Part shown: positions 14,185 to 18,052 of the stretch, one piece after another
Numbering within the stretch: the first letter of the stretch is position 1
Layout of the letters: the number at the start of each line of letters is the position of its first letter
NCBI GenBank assembly: GCA_047632595.1
Contig: JBLIDK010000044.1
Location: 1 to 18,052, forward strand
Origin: JBLIDK01 sp047632595
Lineage (GTDB): Bacteria; Bacteroidota; Bacteroidia; Sphingobacteriales; Sphingobacteriaceae
Direction of reading: 5' to 3'
DNA: 18,052 bases
The notes under the pieces: generated by a model
Told to the model about the DNA's origin: nothing
The model's input: the letters and a program-made list of their open reading frames with translations, nothing else
The model's database searches: none
Position numbers and translations under genes: made by a program

Positions 14185-14880
14185 ATGTCCAAGAAAAAAA
14201 TAGTCGTTCTTACAGGAGCAGGTATTAGTCAAGAAAGCGGGTTAAAAACCTTTAGAGGAGAAGATGGACTATGGGAGGGACATAGCATTTACGATGTTGC
14301 AACTCCAGAATCATGGTCTAAAGACCCTAGGTTAGTTCAGAAATTCTATAATGAACGTAGAAAAGGAGTACTTGCAGCCGAGCCAAATAAAGCTCATTTA
14401 GCGCTTGTTGAGCTTGAATTGAAGTATGAAGTTTCAATTATTACCCAAAACATTGACGACTTGCATGAAAGGGCTGGGTCAACAAATATTGTCCATCTAC
14501 ACGGATTAATAACCAAATCTCAAAGCTCAATAAATCCAGATTTAACCTACGATATACTAGGAGACACTATCAACAAAGGTCAATTGTGCGAGCTTGGTTC
14601 TCAATTGCGACCTCATGTGGTTTGGTTTGGAGAAGCAGTGCCAATGATGGAAGTAGCGGCAAAGCTTGTTATTGAAACAGACTATCTAATTGTAATCGGC
14701 ACATCACTTCAGGTATATCCGGCAGCTGGATTGGTAAATTATACCAATAAAGGCTGTGAAATTATAGTTATAGATCCTAAGGCCGTCGATTTAATAAAAT
14801 CACCTAAAGCACTATCAATACCAAAAAAGGCACAAGAAGGAACTTTAGAACTAGTAAAACAGTTATTAGCTAACTCTTAA
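14185..14880 (+). CDS. cobB: Sir2-family NAD-dependent lysine deacylase (class III, CobB/SIRT5-like)
   Basis: 231 residues from ATG 14185. It removes acyl groups from lysines using NAD. Motifs in order: GAGIS at 11-15, FRGEDGLW at 23-30, TQNIDDLHERAGS at 87-99, catalytic His106 in HLHG, RPHVVWFGE at 142-150, and IGTSLQVYPAAGL near 190. Tyr55-x-x-Arg58 (KFYNERR) matches the SIRT5/CobB Tyr-Arg pair that binds succinyl or malonyl groups, so desuccinylase activity is likely. The zinc-ribbon cysteines are missing: only Cys135 remains between His106 and Arg142. The frame can be read from TTG 14179, but that codon lies inside the promoter -7 box, so I reject it. It is convergent with the DUF6580 gene, the two overlapping by 11 bp at their ends. 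Confidence 0.93.
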   Translation: MSKKKIVVLTGAGISQESGLKTFRGEDGLWEGHSIYDVATPESWSKDPRLVQKFYNERRKGVLAAEPNKAHLALVELELKYEVSIITQNIDDLHERAGSTNIVHLHGLITKSQSSINPDLTYDILGDTINKGQLCELGSQLRPHVVWFGEAVPMMEVAAKLVIETDYLIVIGTSLQVYPAAGLVNYTNKGCEIIVIDPKAVDLIKSPKALSIPKKAQEGTLELVKQLLANS

Positions 14881-15421
14881 CCTTTTCAGTAACTACTGTG
14901 GTAGTAAAACGTTGGTAAGCATAAAATGTACCAAACATTACACCATTAAATACAAGATCTCCAGTAAGAGTATTCTTAAAGAAAGGAATTGCAGCTGTAA
15001 AACAAGAAATTAATCCTTCTGTAGAAATAGGGTAGAGGGTTCCTTCAATAAAAACTGCAAAGTTTGTTAGTAAGAAAAACAATAACGAACCCATAACAGA
15101 TCCAGATATAATTTTTTGCAATTTCATGCCTTGCACATGGTTTCTACCAATAAAAACTATTAGAATAAATCCAAGATAAACAGCCCACATAGTAGAATGT
15201 AAACCAAAGAAAAAGTCGGTTGCAAACAAAACCATTATCGGCATTACATAAGCTAGCTTCTTATTTTTAAGCATTGCGCCAGCAAAAAGAGCGATTGCTG
15301 CAATAGGAGTGAAGTTTAATGGACGCTCAGGAATCAGTCTAAAAACAATTGCTAAAACTATAAATCCAATTACCCACCAAAATGTGGCATTGCTAAAGAT
15401 GGTGTTGTTACTATTTTTCAT
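14870..15421 (-). CDS. DUF6580-like integral membrane protein, possible substrate-binding (S) type transporter
   Basis: 183 residues with about five to six hydrophobic helices and almost no soluble part. Helices lie near 13-31, 38-50, 58-75, 78-92, 105-127 and 150-170. The block RLIPERPLNFTPIAAIALFAG (28-48) and the following PIMVLFATDFFFGLHSTMWAVY are, to my recall, typical of the DUF6580 family of putative transport proteins, which resemble ECF-type S components in size and layout. No substrate is established. It is divergent, across a 411-bp gap, from a HmuY-like protein and TonB receptor, so it could carry the same nutrient across the inner membrane; this is inference. The start ATG (15419-15421) has TATATTTG (15433-15426) 4 nt before it. 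Its 3' end overlaps cobB by 11 bp. Confidence 0.8.
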   Translation of the reverse strand: MKNSNNTIFSNATFWWVIGFIVLAIVFRLIPERPLNFTPIAAIALFAGAMLKNKKLAYVMPIMVLFATDFFFGLHSTMWAVYLGFILIVFIGRNHVQGMKLQKIISGSVMGSLLFFLLTNFAVFIEGTLYPISTEGLISCFTAAIPFFKNTLTGDLVFNGVMFGTFYAYQRFTTTVVTEKVKS

Positions 15422-15425
15422 ACTT

Positions 15426-15433
15426 CAAATATA
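15426..15433 (-). promoter_or_regulatory. -7 box next to the DUF6580-like gene start
   Basis: On the minus strand TATATTTG ends 4 nt before the ATG, a full TAnnTTTG match. No TTG lies at the -33 distance in this AT-rich stretch. It predicts a near-leaderless mRNA. Confidence 0.45.
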
Positions 15434-15489
15434 GTAAATGATTATATATATACATATAACAGGTAGTCATTAATTAGCATGCTCCAAAT

Positions 15490-15497
15490 TATATTTG
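15490..15497 (+). promoter_or_regulatory. Candidate -7 box of an orphan intergenic transcript
   Basis: TATATTTG lies in the 411-bp gap between divergent genes, without a clear -33 TTG. An ATG at 15505 opens a 28-codon frame (MSKYFVLLIIIKVYN...) rich in Tyr, Lys and Ile; in such AT-rich DNA this is weak evidence of a gene. A terminator-like hairpin follows at 15617-15651. Confidence 0.3.
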
Positions 15498-15616
15498 GCA
15501 TTATATGAGTAAATATTTTGTTCTGTTAATAATCATAAAAGTATATAATACAATTTATTATAAAAAATATATAAAGTATTACTCTATATAAAATGTTATT
15601 TGTTGTGACAAAAGCA

Positions 15617-15651
15617 CCAATTATTCGGAATATTATTCTGAATTGGTTTTT
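15617..15651 (+). terminator. Terminator-like hairpin inside the divergent intergenic region
   Basis: CCAATT (15617-15622) pairs with AATTGG (15641-15646). An inner stem CGGAA/TTCTG with loop TATTA is offset by a 3-nt bulge. TTTTT follows at 15647-15651. It lies upstream of the HmuY-like gene and points towards it, with no gene before it, so it may end a small RNA or act as an attenuator. Confidence 0.5.
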
Positions 15652-15757
15652 AAAAGATGGATTATGAGCATATTAATACACTTAATATAATTCAATTATT
15701 TGACTTAATACCTGTTGCATTCATTGACATCTAGGATTCTGTTTTTGACACTATGAT

Positions 15758-15767
15758 GACAGCTGTC
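15758..15767. promoter_or_regulatory. Perfect 10-bp palindrome GACAGCTGTC, candidate operator
   Basis: The palindrome is 25 bp upstream of the -7 box (15793) of the HmuY-like gene, where a regulator would contact the promoter. TTGACA occurs three times around it (15724, 15745, 15811). No cobalamin riboswitch core (B12 box) was found in this gap. Confidence 0.3.
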
Positions 15768-15792
15768 TAGTCACTAATATTTACTTAATATT

Positions 15793-15800
15793 TAACTTTG
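15793..15800 (+). promoter_or_regulatory. -7 box of the HmuY-like/TonB receptor operon
   Basis: TAACTTTG matches TAnnTTTG and lies 32 nt before ATG 15833. No -33 TTG is present at the right distance, suggesting dependence on an activator. Confidence 0.5.
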
Positions 15801-15832
15801 TGATTCATTATTGACATACAATACACAATAAC

Positions 15833-17149
15833 ATGAAGACAAACAGTTCTCTTTCTTTTATCAATACTAAGGGCTTTTTACTTGTATTGATTGCTTTCAT
15901 TATTCTGCCTATGCAGTTAAGTTTTTCTCAAGGTGATGGTTTTGTTCAAGACTCTGTGATACTTGGAAAGAACTTTGAAAACCAGGTTTATTATTCTTTT
16001 AAAAATAGTAAAATATCTCAATCACCTGTTAATAATTGGGATATTGCATTTTCTTCAACCCCGTTTCAATTTGATGGTTCTACCAAAGGATTGGGCATAA
16101 GAATAAACGAACAGAAAGGAGTTCAATTATTCAAATATCCTAACGGAGATACTGCAGATTGGCTTTCTTATGATACTACTGGTATAAAGTCATGGCCTGT
16201 ATTACATAATAAATTTGATTATTGGGATATGGGAGCTTTTAATACTACTAAAAACGCTGCAATTGTCACTGACTATGGTTGGGGTGATTATGGGTTTATT
16301 GTAACTGATCACGAAATAATAGGTGACAGTTTATATGTAATAAAACTTGCCAATGGTGATTTCAAAAAATTAAAAATTTATAAATACGATGGACCTTCGT
16401 TTTATTTCCATTTAATGGACATGGATAGTAACAACTTTAAGGAGTTTTCATGTAGCAAGGAGGACTACAACACTAAATTATTTGGCTATTTTGATTTAGA
16501 AAATGAACTTAGTTTAGACAGGGGTCCAGATTTGGCAAATTGGCACATTAGCTTTACCAAATACACCGAACAAAAAGAGGGGAAGTATCTTAATTCGGTA
16601 GGGGTTTTGTCAGATGGACTAATTTTAGTTGAAGAGCGCAATGGCAATCCAGCAAATTACGTTGATTCAGGTGAGATTATTTTGGCAAACACCTCCACTT
16701 TTATAGACGCTATTGGTACAAATTGGTATGATTTAGTAGACAGTGTTTATACAATGAAAGACTCTGTTTTTTATATTATCGCAGACAATATTCAACAAGT
16801 AGATTATCTTCTCGTAATGTTGAGTGCCGATTCTGAAACAGGTAAAATAGTTTTTGGAATAAGGCCAATAAATGGAACCATTTCGTCATCAAACGATCAA
16901 ATTAATTCTGATTTTGACTTTAATATTTATCCCAATCCTAGCACAAACTTTATAAAAATTGCGACTAAAGGGGCATTAATCCAAGCTGTTGAAATAGTTG
17001 ATTTAAATGGTAGGACTGTTGTAAGTAAACAAGGTAACTTTAGCACTAATCAACAAATTGATATAAGTACAATAACAAATGGTATTTACTATGCTAAAGT
17101 ATTTACCTCTAAAGGGGTCACAATTAATTCCTTAATTAAAATGAATTAA
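15833..17149 (+). CDS. HmuY-like surface protein with T9SS sorting domain
   Basis: 438 residues. The signal peptide covers about 1-33 (MQLSFSQ), with no lipobox. The central part resembles the HmuY haem-binding family: VNNWDIAFSS (66-75), SLYVIKLANGDFKKLKIYKY (166-185) and a second LANWHISFTKY (235-245) match the repeated W-I-F strands of that fold. Residues 361-438 (FDFNIYPNPSTNFIKI ... GIYYAKVFTSKG) are a type A T9SS C-terminal domain, so the protein is exported through the type IX system and held at or released from the surface. HmuY in Porphyromonas is a lipoprotein partner of the receptor HmuR; here the anchoring route differs but the receptor gene follows after 22 nt. Haem is the first guess, but other cofactors such as cobalamin are possible. 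It is predicted to be the first gene of the operon. Confidence 0.82.
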   Translation: MKTNSSLSFINTKGFLLVLIAFIILPMQLSFSQGDGFVQDSVILGKNFENQVYYSFKNSKISQSPVNNWDIAFSSTPFQFDGSTKGLGIRINEQKGVQLFKYPNGDTADWLSYDTTGIKSWPVLHNKFDYWDMGAFNTTKNAAIVTDYGWGDYGFIVTDHEIIGDSLYVIKLANGDFKKLKIYKYDGPSFYFHLMDMDSNNFKEFSCSKEDYNTKLFGYFDLENELSLDRGPDLANWHISFTKYTEQKEGKYLNSVGVLSDGLILVEERNGNPANYVDSGEIILANTSTFIDAIGTNWYDLVDSVYTMKDSVFYIIADNIQQVDYLLVMLSADSETGKIVFGIRPINGTISSSNDQINSDFDFNIYPNPSTNFIKIATKGALIQAVEIVDLNGRTVVSKQGNFSTNQQIDISTITNGIYYAKVFTSKGVTINSLIKMN

Positions 17150-17171
17150 GAGGCAGATGTACCAATTTCAA

Positions 17172-18052
17172 ATGAAAAGCAGATTGGTGTACCTAATTTC
17201 AGCCCTTTTGTTACCGTATTGTGCAGTAACTTCACAAAGTGTATCCTTACATTTCAACCTAGAAACCAATCAAAGCATTGTTTTAAATACCAAAGAACTT
17301 GGAAAACCAAATTGGGTAACTTACCGCTTCGAAAGTGGTTTAACTGTAGCTATTTCTGAAAAGACACCTTGTGTAATTTCAGTTAACAATCCCTATTATT
17401 TACCATATGTTGATACAATATTTGATGCAGGTGTATACTACATTAATTTAATTCGGAACGACATTGAGTTGCCATCCATAGTAATTACAGGAGAACTTGA
17501 AAAAAGTACAACTGATTCGGCTATTTTTGATATTCAGGTAATAAATCAAAAAGGATTCAATAAAACCGCCTCAAACACTGTTAAAGATGCGCTTCAATTT
17601 AATAGTGCGATAAATACATTTGATGACAATGCTATTGGAAATTCAATAGAAATCAATGGTCTAAGTGCCAATAACATTAAGGTTTTGCGAGATGGTGTGC
17701 CATTAACAGGACGAGTTTTCAGAAACATTGACCTTTCCCAACTAAACTTAAACAACGTCGAACGTATTGAAATTGTAGAAGGTCCTCAAGTAGTTGCTTA
17801 TGGTGCAGATGCTTTAGCTGGAACAATAAATATCATTTCTAAGATCGATGCACCTTCTCAGGTTTATGGGTCAATCTATTCTGAGAGCGTAGGAGTGATA
17901 AATACCGCAATTGGGGGAGTTGCATCTGCTGGCAATACATCTATCAGTCTTGATGCCGCCAGACACTATTTTGATGGTATAGACTTTAATGACTCAACGA
18001 GGTCTTTAGATTGGAATCGAAAAGAGCAATACTTCATTTCGCCCTCATTAAT
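17172..18052 (+). CDS. TonB-dependent receptor, N-terminal part (3' end outside window)
   Basis: The frame stays open from ATG 17172 to the window edge (293 codons). A signal peptide (MKSRLVYLISALLLPYCAVTSQ, about 1-22) is followed by about 75 residues of beta-rich sequence. A likely TonB box SIVITGE comes at 102-108, then the plug domain: NSIEINGLSANNIKVLRDGV at 157-176 and RIEIVEGPQVVAYGADALAG at 198-217, then INIIS. These are the classic plug motifs of BtuB/siderophore-type receptors. The first barrel strands begin near residue 230. An in-frame ATG at 17157 would add five residues (MYQFQ) before the signal peptide and is less likely. The HmuY-like gene ends 22 nt upstream, so the pair forms a receptor and surface-binder operon. 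The substrate is unknown. Confidence 0.92.
   Translation, partial: MKSRLVYLISALLLPYCAVTSQSVSLHFNLETNQSIVLNTKELGKPNWVTYRFESGLTVAISEKTPCVISVNNPYYLPYVDTIFDAGVYYINLIRNDIELPSIVITGELEKSTTDSAIFDIQVINQKGFNKTASNTVKDALQFNSAINTFDDNAIGNSIEINGLSANNIKVLRDGVPLTGRVFRNIDLSQLNLNNVERIEIVEGPQVVAYGADALAGTINIISKIDAPSQVYGSIYSESVGVINTAIGGVASAGNTSISLDAARHYFDGIDFNDSTRSLDWNRKEQYFISPSL

Noticed and set aside
15434..15832. Cobalamin riboswitch before the HmuY-like/TonB operon
   Set aside because: No B12-box core or the expected set of paired helices could be seen in this very AT-rich gap.

Overview
The window looks like a piece of a Bacteroidota chromosome, most likely Flavobacteriales. It is AT-rich and carries outer-membrane TonB-dependent receptors with surface partners, lipoproteins with Bacteroidota-type lipoboxes, a secreted protein with a type IX secretion (T9SS) C-terminal sorting domain, and several copies of the Bacteroidota promoter signature (TTG or TTTG, about 17-20 nt, then TAnnTTTG). 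No phage, transposase, CRISPR or plasmid genes were seen. The genus cannot be fixed from this sequence.

Layout, left to right. (1) 1-1923: the end of a BtuB-like TonB-dependent receptor and a YncE-type beta-propeller lipoprotein, a probable receptor plus surface-binder pair. (2) 2044-3695: a small acidic lipoprotein gene and a convergent transglutaminase-like lipoprotein gene sharing a terminator. (3) 3779-4843: a PA0069-type radical SAM gene, followed by about 750 bp of non-coding tandem repeats that contain inverted-repeat arms. (4) 5613-7871, minus strand: three genes with 4- and 8-nt overlaps (two-helix membrane protein, secreted BNR/Asp-box protein, secreted single-domain rhodanese), preceded by a beta-lactamase-family serine hydrolase (7939-9276). 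(5) 9335-10887: a YfcE-type phosphodiesterase and class I fructose-1,6-bisphosphatase, both plus strand. (6) 10892-13530, minus strand: RNase HI and a CopA-type copper ATPase. (7) 13636-14100: tRNA-His(GUG) followed by three 115-bp tandem units, each carrying the tRNA 3' tail, an intrinsic terminator and a short palindrome. (8) 14185-15421: a CobB-type sirtuin overlapping tail-to-tail a DUF6580-like membrane protein. (9) 15422-18052: a 411-bp regulatory gap, then a HmuY-like T9SS-exported protein and the start of a second TonB-dependent receptor (17172 to the window end).

How the genes fit together. The two ends are nutrient-scavenging modules: each pairs a TonB receptor with a predicted cell-surface binding protein (probable cobalamin, haem or similar cofactor). 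The divergent DUF6580 gene could be an inner-membrane partner of the right-hand module. The middle is mostly housekeeping: gluconeogenesis (fbp), RNA-DNA hybrid removal (rnhA), copper export (copA), lysine deacylation (cobB) and tRNA-His.

The most unusual material is non-coding. Two triplicated arrays (4842-5590 and 13701-14057) are built alike: the 3' end of the local gene plus an inserted inverted-repeat element, repeated in tandem. Several -7 boxes also sit only 3-4 nt before a start codon, which predicts leaderless mRNAs. I did not find a convincing new multi-gene system; the best candidates are the overlapping three-gene operon and the right-hand uptake locus.
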